From Pseudomonadota bacterium (GTDB lineage Bacteria; Bdellovibrionota_C; UBA2361; SZUA-149; DAOLCO01): a stretch of DNA of 64,000 nucleotides. Positions 42,737 through 52,156 of this stretch are shown here, in pieces. Location: NCBI GenBank assembly GCA_027487795.1, contig JAIYCX010000039.1:124001-188000 (forward strand), written 5' to 3'. The first letter of the stretch is position 1; each line of letters opens with the position of its first letter. Under the pieces are notes generated by a model. It had not been told where the DNA came from. It did no database searches and saw nothing but the letters and a program-made list of their open reading frames with translations. Made by a program: the position numbers and the translations under genes.

Positions 42737-45503
42737 TTACTACTAAGTTAGGATTTTTTTCCTTGTTATCAATGAGAAATTTAATTTTATTTAATGCAAA
42801 TTCGATTCTTTCTTGAGTTTCTGCTCCAATAGATACACGTATGTATTTGTCGCAGCTATGGCCATAGCCAATTCCGGGAACCGCGCAAATACTGTGTTCC
42901 AGTAGTAGCTTGTCGCAAAATTCCATTGAATTTAGTCGACCATCATTTATAGATATAAAAAAGTAAAAAGTTGCCGAACCTTTTAAATATTTTAATCCAA
43001 TTTGATCCATATAGTTCATTAGTCGAAGTCGTAACTCAAGAAGTAGTTTTATTTGCGGTTTAGTAATTTTGATAATTTCATCAAAATACTCAACAAGGTA
43101 ATGTTGAAGTATTGTTGGCGCACAAGTAATTAAATGTTGATTAAGCTTTAGTGATTCTTCAATAAAATTAGAGTTAGCAATTAAGTAGCCTATTCGCCAG
43201 CCTGAAATACCATAGTTTTTAGAAATTGAATTTATTATGACGCTGTGTGTTTTTTTTATGTCAATATTTGCCATTGATATAAAAGAATCTTTTTCAGGGA
43301 GAAAATCGCTATAGGCTTCATCTGAGATGATGACAAAGCCATATTTTTTAGCAAGTGCATAAAGATGAGCTAAGTCACTTAGGCCATAAACGTATCCGCT
43401 AGGATTATTCGGATTGTTTATAATTACTACTTTTGTTTTAGGAGAAATATAATTTTCAAAAGTATAAACGCTTTCGTAATAAGGTATGCTAACGGGTATA
43501 CCTTTGCAATATTTTACTTGTTCTACATAGCTAACCCATGCGGGCTCATGAATGATTACCTCATCTCCTTCGTTTATAGCGGTTAGGAGTGAAATATATA
43601 TAGCGATTTTTGACCCTGCTGTGATAAGAATTTCTTTTGCGGGATCAAATTCAACTAAATATTCTTTTGCAAAATAATCAGAAAGTTTCTTTCTTAATTT
43701 GGGAAGACCCCTAGAGTGACAATAATGGTATATATCAGGGAATGGTAGGTTCTCAAAACTTTGTAGGGGCACATCAAAAAAAGCCTCACCCAATGATAGA
43801 ACAATAATATCTTTTCCTTCTTCTTTTAATTCGTAAACCTTATTGTTATAATAGATAGAAAGAGCCTGTATGCTGTCTGAGATTAAAGAAGAAATTTTAG
43901 TAGGGTTATTTTGTGTTGATTCTATTGAATGCTGAATAGAATTTTCTTTACTGTGATAACTTTCGATAGCCCAATGTTTGACTTTTGTTTTTATTATTTT
44001 CCCACTAGTTGTTTTTGGAAAATCGTTTATTAAGATCAACTTTGCGGGCCGTTGTGTTGGAGACAGATCTGATTTTAGTAAGGCCATAATCTCGTTTCTT
44101 ACAACCGCCCAATTTTCGCCCTCATTCAACTTTATTACAGCTACAATATCTTCCCCTGAGATAAGATGCGGTACTCCTACAACTGCACATTCAGATATTT
44201 TTTTGTTTTTATAAATTGTATTTTCTATTGCTGATGGACTAATATTAATACCACCTTTGATAATTAAATCTTTTATTCGACCAGTAATTTTCACCTGACC
44301 TTCTGAATTCATAGTTCCGATATCGCCGGTTTTAAACCAAGAGTCTTTTTCGAGTGTACTAAAATTAGTATTGAGATCGTGTATATAGCCTTCCATTAGA
44401 AAGGGTGTTTGAACTTCAATCTCTCCTTCTTCTCCATTTGAAAGCTGGTTTCCTTCTGCGTCTACAAATCTAATTGATACTCCACTTAAAAGTGAACCAA
44501 CTCCGTTTTGTGGAGAGTTTGAGTTAGCTTTTCTAGTTGTAATAAATAATGTTTCGGAGAGACCATAGTTTTCTAATAGAGTGACACCATATTTTAGTTT
44601 GAATCTGTATTCTAGGGACTGTGGAAGCGGTGCCATACCGACTAGTGCTAGGTCTAGATGATTTTTACAATAATTATTACCATCATTCGTTCTGTCAATC
44701 TCTAAGAGTATGGACATTATAGTAGGAACAAACCAAATTGTATTAATATTGTTTCGGTTCATCATTTCCCAGAATTGAGAAGCGATTTTTGGATTAAAAG
44801 GTTCTGTGATAACTGTACTGCCTCCAGATAAGAAGGGAATTAAAAGCAAATTATAATATCCCCCCAAATATGTCATAGGAAGATAGTTAATGAATCTGTG
44901 TTTTTTTGATATTCTGACTTCTTGACAAAAAAGAGAGCCATTTATAAGCAGTTCTTTTAGTCTTCTTACAACTCCTTTTGGTTCTGCTGTTGTTCCTGAA
45001 GTATAGATGATTAGTAACTCTTGCTCTTCATTAAGAGAATTGCATGCTTTCACAATTCGATCTTCATATCTTTCAGTAGAATGAACCTGATATATGGTTT
45101 CGTGGAAGTCTTTACCTATTTCTAAAGTATTATTTTTAGATATAGAATTGATTTCTTTTTGCAGTGGTGGATTGTTTATAGAAATAAAAAGTTTTGGTCT
45201 GGCAGTATCTTTTACATATTCTAAATGACTTTTTGTTGAATGTGGGTGAACTGGTATTGTGCAAGCTCCAGCGAAGAGACAACCAAAATATATAATTGCA
45301 AATTCTAGGGAGTTCTCTCCAGTAATAACAACTCTATCTCCTGATTTAATTCCTTCATTATGTAAAATATCTTTAAAATTTAAAGCAGCATTAAGTGTTT
45401 GTTCGTATGTTAATTCGATATTTGATAAGTTTTCTTTAAGAAAGATATCATTTCTAGAGTTGAGTAATCTTTTTTTAATTAATTCTACTGAAGTTTCTTG
45501 CAC
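42729..45503 (-). CDS. Fusion of AMP-forming acyl/amino acid ligase with class I/II PLP aminotransferase
   Basis: Residues 1-510 are an ANL-family adenylation enzyme: P-loop YTSGTTAEPKG at 167-177, ENYGLSETLF, SWFKTGDIG, GRIKDLIIKGG and the C-terminal catalytic Lys502 in TTSGKIIK. After a 40-residue linker, residues 550-924 are a class I/II aminotransferase: ITAGSKIAIYISLL, NNPNNPSGYVYG, ISDEAYSDF, the PLP lysine Lys762 in SISKNYGISGWRIGY, and YIRVSIGAE. There is no carrier or condensation domain; the carrier is encoded two genes on. GTG start. It presumably activates an acid onto the carrier and aminates it or its precursor. Confidence 0.9.
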   Translation of the reverse strand: MQETSVELIKKRLLNSRNDIFLKENLSNIELTYEQTLNAALNFKDILHNEGIKSGDRVVITGENSLEFAIIYFGCLFAGACTIPVHPHSTKSHLEYVKDTARPKLFISINNPPLQKEINSISKNNTLEIGKDFHETIYQVHSTERYEDRIVKACNSLNEEQELLIIYTSGTTAEPKGVVRRLKELLINGSLFCQEVRISKKHRFINYLPMTYLGGYYNLLLIPFLSGGSTVITEPFNPKIASQFWEMMNRNNINTIWFVPTIMSILLEIDRTNDGNNYCKNHLDLALVGMAPLPQSLEYRFKLKYGVTLLENYGLSETLFITTRKANSNSPQNGVGSLLSGVSIRFVDAEGNQLSNGEEGEIEVQTPFLMEGYIHDLNTNFSTLEKDSWFKTGDIGTMNSEGQVKITGRIKDLIIKGGINISPSAIENTIYKNKKISECAVVGVPHLISGEDIVAVIKLNEGENWAVVRNEIMALLKSDLSPTQRPAKLILINDFPKTTSGKIIKTKVKHWAIESYHSKENSIQHSIESTQNNPTKISSLISDSIQALSIYYNNKVYELKEEGKDIIVLSLGEAFFDVPLQSFENLPFPDIYHYCHSRGLPKLRKKLSDYFAKEYLVEFDPAKEILITAGSKIAIYISLLTAINEGDEVIIHEPAWVSYVEQVKYCKGIPVSIPYYESVYTFENYISPKTKVVIINNPNNPSGYVYGLSDLAHLYALAKKYGFVIISDEAYSDFLPEKDSFISMANIDIKKTHSVIINSISKNYGISGWRIGYLIANSNFIEESLKLNQHLITCAPTILQHYLVEYFDEIIKITKPQIKLLLELRLRLMNYMDQIGLKYLKGSATFYFFISINDGRLNSMEFCDKLLLEHSICAVPGIGYGHSCDKYIRVSIGAETQERIEFALNKIKFLIDNKEKNPNLVVNA

Positions 45504-45521
45504 TTTATTTTAGCCTTTTAG

Positions 45522-46424
45522 TTAGTTAGGAATTAAAATCGGAGTACGCGAAGCTACTTTTGAATTTGGTTTTAGATCAGATAAAACAATCGCACCAGCT
45601 CCGATAAATGAACCTGCACCAATTCTTACATAATCTCCAATGAAAGCATTTACAGCGATAGTAACTTCGTCTTCGATATGCGCGCTTCCTCCAATTATTG
45701 CTCCTGCTAATATTTGAACATTTTTCCCCAGTACAGCATTATGACCAATCTGCACATGACAATCAATTTTAGTGCCATCACCAATTCTAGTTTTTGTAAG
45801 GCATCCTGACGTTATAGTAGACTTTACTCCAATTTCTACATAAGTGCCAATCTCTACTCCAGCAAGATGGGGGAAATTTATAAGTTTATTGTCGGTATCT
45901 TTTATATATCCAAAACCAGATTGGCCAATTATACATCCGCTTTTAATTGTGCTTCCTATTCCAATCTCGACGTTATCAAAAATATGTACATTTGATTCTA
46001 CTTTGACATTTTTAGATATTTTTGCATCCTCTATTATCGTATAGTGACCAATCTGGGCACTAGTGTCAATTGCCGCACAAGGATCATAAATATAGTTTGA
46101 AAAGATATACTTGGTATTAAGTTTTGGCGGATAGAAATGATGTAGTATTTTTACGAAAAATAATTTGGGATTTTCAACTATTAATGTAGCTTTAGAACTA
46201 TATTTAGATAATGCTTTATCACAGATTACTAAAGCAGCCTTACATTCGGAAATTAAAAACTCGGAATTTTTAACTGCTGATGTTATGAAACTACAGCACG
46301 TTTCGTCGGAATCCCAAATTGAAGAAAATTTATTAATCTTTACTTCAGTTAAGTCTCCTTTGACTTTAAATGGTAGTGTTGAGAACTCGATAATTTCTTT
46401 GGCGGAGATAGAAATTTTTTTCAT
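45522..46424 (-). CDS. LpxD-like acyl-ACP-dependent N-acyltransferase paralogue
   Basis: The 300-residue protein has an LpxD-type N-terminal domain (KAALVICDKALS, LIVENPKLFFVKILHHFYPP) and then a long left-handed beta-helix with VQIGHNAVLGKNV, GIGSTIKSGCIIGQSGFGY and IEDEVTIAVNAFIGDYV. The His in QIGHNAV fits the LpxD catalytic base. LpxD moves a hydroxyacyl chain from ACP to UDP-3-O-acyl-glucosamine; in a glycan cluster such a paralogue would N-acylate another amino sugar. It is the first gene of the minus-strand operon, 18 nt before the fusion gene. Confidence 0.85.
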   Translation of the reverse strand: MKKISISAKEIIEFSTLPFKVKGDLTEVKINKFSSIWDSDETCCSFITSAVKNSEFLISECKAALVICDKALSKYSSKATLIVENPKLFFVKILHHFYPPKLNTKYIFSNYIYDPCAAIDTSAQIGHYTIIEDAKISKNVKVESNVHIFDNVEIGIGSTIKSGCIIGQSGFGYIKDTDNKLINFPHLAGVEIGTYVEIGVKSTITSGCLTKTRIGDGTKIDCHVQIGHNAVLGKNVQILAGAIIGGSAHIEDEVTIAVNAFIGDYVRIGAGSFIGAGAIVLSDLKPNSKVASRTPILIPN

Positions 46425-46607
46425 TAACTTTATATTATGTTCATATGATTAAATACCAAGTTTGTTAAGGTCGATGATAGAGGTCTTCTTGATTATAGTA
46501 TCCAAAAAATATCAAATATTATATAAATTATTATATTTGTATTGTTAAGTCCATGCTTTATATGCATTTATATGATTAATTGAAGTTGGTTATTTAAGTT
46601 GAAGTTT

Positions 46608-47864
46608 ATGAAAATTGCCTTGATAGGAAATATGAATAATAACAACTTTAGTATTATGCGTTATCTCCGTGATTTGGGTGAGGATGCGCATCTATTTTTG
46701 TGGGCCAATGATGGCGTTGGAACTTTGGCACATTTTAATCCAGAATTTGACTGCCAAAATATTAATAAGTGGAGGCCATATATACATCAAACTAAATTGG
46801 TAAATGGCTATAACTCATTATTACCTAATCCTAGGAAGTTAAAATTGGCACCTAGTATAAAGTATATAAAGGAACTATTTTCTGAATTTAATTTTTTTAT
46901 TGGGTCTGGCCTGTCACCTGCTATCTTGCAGAGAGCAAATATAAAATTAGATATTTTTTCCCCATATGGAAGTGGCATTGAATTTGTCGGATTAGGGATT
47001 AATAGAACCATGCTTCGAGATCCTTTTTCAATTAGAAAAGTAGTTTTTAAATTTGTTAGAGAAAGGCAAATTATAGCAATTAAGAAAGCAAGATATTGTT
47101 TAAATTCGGAGATTGGAATCACTGCGGAAACATTTAAAGAAATTAATTGTGAATTTCTTCCTATCCAATCTCCGATAGTTTATAATCGAGAGAATATTAT
47201 TGATTATACCCCTTCTTTAAATTTATCTGATTTTATAAATGCTAGAGAAGTTAATGATTTAGTCGTTTTCTCACATGCTAGTCATATGTGGATTAAGAAA
47301 GATAATTATTCACAGTTCGAGTGGAGTAGAGCTTCTAAGCACAATGATTGGCTGGTTATAGGATTTTCTCAATTTATAAAAACTAATAGATTTAAAAAAG
47401 CTAAATTGGTTTTAATTGATTATGGTAATGATGCTCATCATACTAGAAAATTGTGTGTAGATTTGGGAATTGATAAGCATGTACTTTGGCTGTCTAAGTT
47501 GCCTCGAAAGGATATAATGTTTGTACTTAGTAAGTGCGATTTGGGAGTGGGGGAATTTGCGGTATCTCCAGGTTCTATTTGGGGAGGCACCGGCTGGGAA
47601 GTACTCGCTTCGGGTAAGCCTTTGTTGCAAACATTTAATTTTACTACAAATCAGTTTCAATCGATTTTTGGACATGAACCACCTGCTATTTTAGATGTTA
47701 AATGTTCCGAAGATGTCACGAATTATCTTCTAGATTGGTGTGATAACAAAAGTAAATACACTGAGATTGGTGAGAATGGAAAAAAATGGTTTAATAATTA
47801 TAATGGGATTGGTCTAGCACAAAAATGGTTAGATCTTTTGAAACTACCAAAAGGAACTTTATAA
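46608..47864 (+). CDS. GT-B glycosyltransferase, divergent
   Basis: A soluble 418-residue protein beginning MKIALIGNMNNNNFSIMRYL, a GT-B N-terminal strand and loop. The C-terminal domain has KLVLIDYGNDAHHTRKLCVDLG, LWLSKLPRKDIMFVLSKCDLGVG and GGTGWEVLASGKPLL, where Glu and the Gly-x-Pro match the donor-site loop of GT4 enzymes. The classical E-x7-E is incomplete. A TTG three codons earlier is possible; ATG 46608 is preferred. It stands divergent from the minus-strand operon across about 180 AT-rich bases that must hold both promoters. Confidence 0.72.
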   Translation: MKIALIGNMNNNNFSIMRYLRDLGEDAHLFLWANDGVGTLAHFNPEFDCQNINKWRPYIHQTKLVNGYNSLLPNPRKLKLAPSIKYIKELFSEFNFFIGSGLSPAILQRANIKLDIFSPYGSGIEFVGLGINRTMLRDPFSIRKVVFKFVRERQIIAIKKARYCLNSEIGITAETFKEINCEFLPIQSPIVYNRENIIDYTPSLNLSDFINAREVNDLVVFSHASHMWIKKDNYSQFEWSRASKHNDWLVIGFSQFIKTNRFKKAKLVLIDYGNDAHHTRKLCVDLGIDKHVLWLSKLPRKDIMFVLSKCDLGVGEFAVSPGSIWGGTGWEVLASGKPLLQTFNFTTNQFQSIFGHEPPAILDVKCSEDVTNYLLDWCDNKSKYTEIGENGKKWFNNYNGIGLAQKWLDLLKLPKGTL

Positions 47865-47868
47865 ATCC

Positions 47869-49365
47869 TTGAATGAACTCAATCTTGATTTTCTTTCACT
47901 AAAGAGCCGTCTAAGTTTCCTTGCTAAGGATTCTTTTTTGTATGGTGGTGCCTCAGCAATTAATAAAGCATTTTCTCTAGTTACTTTTCCTCTTTTGGCG
48001 CATCATTTTTCAGTCTCTGAGTATGGCTTGATTGATTTGTTTATGATTTTTACAAGTTTCTTGGCAATTATGCTTGTTTTTGGACAAGACTCCGCCGTTG
48101 CTAGATATTTTTATGAGTATCGCGATGAAAAAAGTCGAAAAGAGTTAATATCCGAATCTCTTGGAATTCAAGTATTATTACTTCTGTTTTTTATTCCACC
48201 GCTTTGGCTTAGTGCAGAATACGTTTCTAATCTTATTTCAGATTCAGAACAATCTGAAACTTTGTTGAAGTTAAATATACTACAATTGCCTTTTATCGTG
48301 CTGCAAAATTTTTCTAGAAATCTTCTTAAGTGGACATTTTCTAGGAAATTTTTTTTAATCATTTCTATCGGATCTGTATTTTTTTATATGATACTTCTGC
48401 TAGTAGGAGTATGTCTTCTAAAGATTAATATTACTGGAGTTTTTGTAGTAATGTTTATTAGTAATAGTTTATTTGGATTATTGGGTTTATACTTTGTTAG
48501 GAGTTGGCTTATCTGGCCAAATAAATTTGTTTTTTCGAGAGAGTTGCTACAGTTTGCAGCGCCATATGGTTTAATCTGTTGTGTAGGTTCATTTATTCCG
48601 ACAATGGAAAGATCTTTAGTTGCTAATTTACTGGGTACACATGAATTAGGTTTATACTCAGCGGCTTCAAAAGTTGCGATGTTAATAGGAATTATAGTTC
48701 AATCTTTTCAAACTGCTTGGGGCCCTTTTTCTCTTGCTATATATAAAAATGACGACGCAATTGATACGTATAATTGGGTTTTAAAAGTTTATACTTTATT
48801 AGTTTGCTTGGCGGCTTTTTTGTTATCCGTCATCGCTGAGCCCATTCTAATAATACTGGCTTCAAATAAATATGAAGGTGCAGGTGTTATAGTATTCCCA
48901 CTTACTATTGGAATCGCGGTACAATCTATCAGCTGGATTACTGAAATTGGAATTTCTATATCTAAGAAAAGTCATTTAAGTTTATATAGTTATTTTGTAT
49001 TCATTACGGTAAGTGGAGTTTCTATTTATTTTTTATCCTTTGATTTTGGACTTTTCGGTGTCGCAATTGGTATGATGCTAGGATATGTTTCAAATGGGTT
49101 AATAGCATCTTTTCTATCATATAAAGCATGTCCCTTGTCCTGGAACTATCGACCAATAATATTTTTTGTGCTTTCTACTGTAATATTTGGCTTTATAGTG
49201 CCAGTTATAGATAATGGAAGAAGTTTTATGATTACGTTTAGTATTGCTCTATTAAGTTCCTTAATTTTAGGTCTAATAGGCTGGTATACTATCTTTACGA
49301 TGCAAGAAAGAAGTAAAATATATTTTAATATAAGGAGCAATATTAATGCAAAGTTCGGAGTATGA
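47869..49365 (+). CDS. wzx: Wzx-type oligosaccharide flippase (MATE/MOP superfamily)
   Basis: A 498-residue protein with about fourteen hydrophobic helices. The opening FLAKDSFLYGGASAINKAFSL, then LARHFSVSEYGLIDLF-like text (LAHHFSVSEYGLIDLFM) and GQDSAVARYFYEY are characteristic of polysaccharide flippases, as is LLGTHELGLYSAASKVA in the second half. It would move the undecaprenyl-linked repeat unit across the inner membrane. TTG start; the only nearby ATG is out of frame. Its last 20 nt overlap the methyltransferase gene. Confidence 0.88.
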   Translation: MNELNLDFLSLKSRLSFLAKDSFLYGGASAINKAFSLVTFPLLAHHFSVSEYGLIDLFMIFTSFLAIMLVFGQDSAVARYFYEYRDEKSRKELISESLGIQVLLLLFFIPPLWLSAEYVSNLISDSEQSETLLKLNILQLPFIVLQNFSRNLLKWTFSRKFFLIISIGSVFFYMILLLVGVCLLKINITGVFVVMFISNSLFGLLGLYFVRSWLIWPNKFVFSRELLQFAAPYGLICCVGSFIPTMERSLVANLLGTHELGLYSAASKVAMLIGIIVQSFQTAWGPFSLAIYKNDDAIDTYNWVLKVYTLLVCLAAFLLSVIAEPILIILASNKYEGAGVIVFPLTIGIAVQSISWITEIGISISKKSHLSLYSYFVFITVSGVSIYFLSFDFGLFGVAIGMMLGYVSNGLIASFLSYKACPLSWNYRPIIFFVLSTVIFGFIVPVIDNGRSFMITFSIALLSSLILGLIGWYTIFTMQERSKIYFNIRSNINAKFGV

Positions 49366-50182
49366 ATCAAGTGATCGTTTCCAGTTTGGTAAGAACTGGA
49401 AAGAATTTCTTTCGGTTATTGATAAAGAACGTATTTCAGAAGCAGAAGTTTCACTTAAAAAAATGCTTAAAATTGAAACATTAGAAGGAAAGACTTTTTT
49501 AGATATAGGTTCTGGTAGTGGGTTGTTTAGTCTTGCGGCAAGAAGACTTGGAGCTAGAGTTTTTTCTTTCGACTTTGATATTGAATCTGTTGCTTGTACT
49601 AAAGAATTAAAAAGACAGTTTTATCCGAATGATGAATATTGGACAATTGAGCAAGGATCTGTACTTGACCTAGACTATATTAAAAAGCTTGGTCATTTTG
49701 ATATAGTTTATTCTTGGGGAGTATTGCACCATACGGGGGCTATGTGGGTAGGAATTGAAAATTCTATAAGTCGAGTCGCTGAAAATGGATTATTATATAT
49801 TGCAATTTATAATGATCAAGGATGGAAGTCTCATGTATGGTGGTTAGTAAAATATATTTATAATAGGCTACCTAGACCGTTTAATTTTGCTTACGGCTAC
49901 TCGATCGGTTTTTTAGCAAAATTTTTAGTTTTGCTAAAATATACTTTTTTATTAAAACCAATGACTATTGTTAATCAATGGATTAATTACAAAAAACAAC
50001 GTGGGATGAGTGTAATTCATGATATGATTGATTGGGTTGGTGGATATCCTTTTGAATTTGCTAAATATGATGTTTTAGAAGCTTATTTGAAGTCTAGAGG
50101 TTTTATCGTTAAAAATAGTACTAAAGCTTCTAGCTTAGGTTGCCATCAAATAGTTTTTAATAAAATTTTAGATAATAATTAA
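49346..50182 (+). CDS. SAM-dependent methyltransferase, paralogue 1
   Basis: The 278-residue enzyme shows RFQFGKNWKEFLSVID, the SAM loop FLDIGSGSGLFSLAARRLG, FSFDFDIESVAC for ribose binding, FDIVYSWGVLHHTGAMW and WVGGYPFEFAKYD. It is clearly related over its whole length to the protein at 54396 in this window, which shares nearly every one of these blocks. The C-terminal GGYPFE part is typical of a subgroup common in bacterial O-antigen clusters. A 2-nt gap leads to the second asparagine-synthetase-like gene. Methyl acceptor unknown, probably sugar. Confidence 0.86.
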   Translation: MQSSEYESSDRFQFGKNWKEFLSVIDKERISEAEVSLKKMLKIETLEGKTFLDIGSGSGLFSLAARRLGARVFSFDFDIESVACTKELKRQFYPNDEYWTIEQGSVLDLDYIKKLGHFDIVYSWGVLHHTGAMWVGIENSISRVAENGLLYIAIYNDQGWKSHVWWLVKYIYNRLPRPFNFAYGYSIGFLAKFLVLLKYTFLLKPMTIVNQWINYKKQRGMSVIHDMIDWVGGYPFEFAKYDVLEAYLKSRGFIVKNSTKASSLGCHQIVFNKILDNN

Positions 50183-50184
50183 AA

Positions 50185-52128
50185 ATGTGTGGGATCACTG
50201 GATATTTTCAAGGTACTTATCATAATAAAGATGATCAAAATTCAATATTAGAAAGAATGTCATCCGCGATCTCTTACCGAGGTCCTGATGATTCAGGCAG
50301 ATGGAGTGATACAGGTACAGGTATCGCACTTGCCCATCGAAGACTTTCTATTTTAGATCTTTCCCCTGCCGGTCACCAACCTATGGTATCTCCATCAGGC
50401 AGATATGTAATCACTTATAATGGAGAAATATATAATCATTTAGAGCTTCGTGCACTTCTCTGTGAGCCTTCTTGGCGAGGTCATTCTGATACAGAAACAC
50501 TTTTAGTTTGTATCGAAAATTGGGGTATTGAGGAAACATTAAAGAAAAGTATCGGAATGTTTGCTTTTGCGCTTTGGGATAGAGAGTTAAGATGTCTTAC
50601 GTTAGCTAGAGATAGAGTAGGAGAGAAACCTCTTTATTATGGCTGGCAAGGTAAAACCTTTATGTTTGCTTCTGAATTAAAAGCTTTAAAAAAACATCCT
50701 GATTTTGTAGGAGAAATAGATAGGGATTCTTTAATACTATATCTTCGGCATGGTTATATAAATGCTCCTTATTCTATTTATAAAAACATAAAAAAACTTG
50801 AACCAGGAACTTATATTACCATAACTGAAGCTAATGGTGCTGGATTCTTTCCAGAACCTAAAGTCTTCTGGTCCTTTGAAGATTTAATTCAGAAGTCTAG
50901 TCAAGAAAAATATCATGATTCATTTAAAAACGCAGCAAATAACTTAGAGCAAATTCTTTTAGATGTTATAAAAGGTCAGATGCTCTCAGATGTGCCATTA
51001 GGTGCTTTTTTATCAGGTGGTATAGATTCTTCTTTGATAGTATCATTGATGCAAAAGCTTTCTAGCAGTCCCATTAAAACTTTCACTATAGGATTTAACG
51101 AAAAGACTTATAATGAAGCACAATTTGCTAAAAAAGTAGCATTGCATTTAGGAACTGATCATACAGAAATCTATGTTAGTGATCAGGATGCGATTTCTGT
51201 GATACCTAGCTTACCTAATATTTACGACGAGCCCTTTGGTGATTCTTCTGCTATCCCTACATATTTGGTTTCAAAGCTTGCAAGGCAATATGTGACAGTT
51301 TCGCTTTCTGGTGATGGAGGAGATGAACTATTTGGAGGATATTCAAGATATTTTACGGGAGACCAAACATGGAGGATTATTCAAAATGTTCCGTTGAAAT
51401 TAAGACAGTTGCTTTCTCCAATAGCTTTTATCTTTGCGTCAAAATCTATATTTCCAGTTTTATCACCAATCTCAAAGTTCCTTCGATATCGAGAAGGTAG
51501 TTCAATCAGTGTAAGATTTGAAACGCTAGGAAGAGCACTTAACTGTAATAGTTTCAGAGATTATTATCATAATCAAGTTAGTCAGTGGAGAGATCCAAAG
51601 CTCGTTGTGTTAAATGCAATCGAACCGTTTACAACGTTATCAAAAGCATGCTTACCTAATTCTTTCGCATCTTTTTTTGAATATATGATGTATGCAGATT
51701 GTAAAACTTATTTACCTGGAGATATTCTTACAAAAGTAGATAGGGCTGGTATGTCGGTAGGTATAGAATCACGTATTCCATTTCTAGACCCTAGAGTAAT
51801 TGAGTTTTCATGGAAATTGTGTCTTAATCATAAAGTTCAAAATGGAAATGGTAAATATATACTTCGACAAATCTTAAATAAATATGTACCAGTAGAGTTA
51901 ATAGAAAGGCCCAAAATGGGGTTTGGAGTTCCTATTGATCACTGGATAAGGGGTCCTTTTAAGGAGTGGGCCGAAGATTTATTATCAGAGCATAGTATTA
52001 AATCACAAGGTTTTTTTAATTATAAACCTATACAAGAAAGATTGAATGAACATTTATCTTTAAAACATAATTGGAAAGATTCACTATGGACTATATTGAG
52101 TTTTCAAGCGTGGTTAGCGAATAAGTAG
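50185..52128 (+). CDS. asnB: Asparagine synthetase-like amidotransferase, copy 2
   Basis: A 647-residue protein with nucleophile Cys2 (MCGITGYF), SYRGPDDSGRW, YNGEIYNHLELR, the ATP loop LSGGIDSSLIVSL, LSGDGGDELFGGYSRYF, IESRIPFLD and RPKMGFGVPIDHWIRG. The two-domain layout is complete, so it should hydrolyse glutamine and amidate an adenylated carboxylate. It resembles copy 3 (56435) much more than copy 1. In this setting a uronic acid of the repeat unit is the more likely acceptor than aspartate, as proposed for WbpS. It ends a plus-strand run; 28 nt on, a minus-strand gene converges. Confidence 0.9.
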   Translation: MCGITGYFQGTYHNKDDQNSILERMSSAISYRGPDDSGRWSDTGTGIALAHRRLSILDLSPAGHQPMVSPSGRYVITYNGEIYNHLELRALLCEPSWRGHSDTETLLVCIENWGIEETLKKSIGMFAFALWDRELRCLTLARDRVGEKPLYYGWQGKTFMFASELKALKKHPDFVGEIDRDSLILYLRHGYINAPYSIYKNIKKLEPGTYITITEANGAGFFPEPKVFWSFEDLIQKSSQEKYHDSFKNAANNLEQILLDVIKGQMLSDVPLGAFLSGGIDSSLIVSLMQKLSSSPIKTFTIGFNEKTYNEAQFAKKVALHLGTDHTEIYVSDQDAISVIPSLPNIYDEPFGDSSAIPTYLVSKLARQYVTVSLSGDGGDELFGGYSRYFTGDQTWRIIQNVPLKLRQLLSPIAFIFASKSIFPVLSPISKFLRYREGSSISVRFETLGRALNCNSFRDYYHNQVSQWRDPKLVVLNAIEPFTTLSKACLPNSFASFFEYMMYADCKTYLPGDILTKVDRAGMSVGIESRIPFLDPRVIEFSWKLCLNHKVQNGNGKYILRQILNKYVPVELIERPKMGFGVPIDHWIRGPFKEWAEDLLSEHSIKSQGFFNYKPIQERLNEHLSLKHNWKDSLWTILSFQAWLANK

Positions 52129-52156
52129 TTTATTTAGTTTGTAAATATTGTATGAG

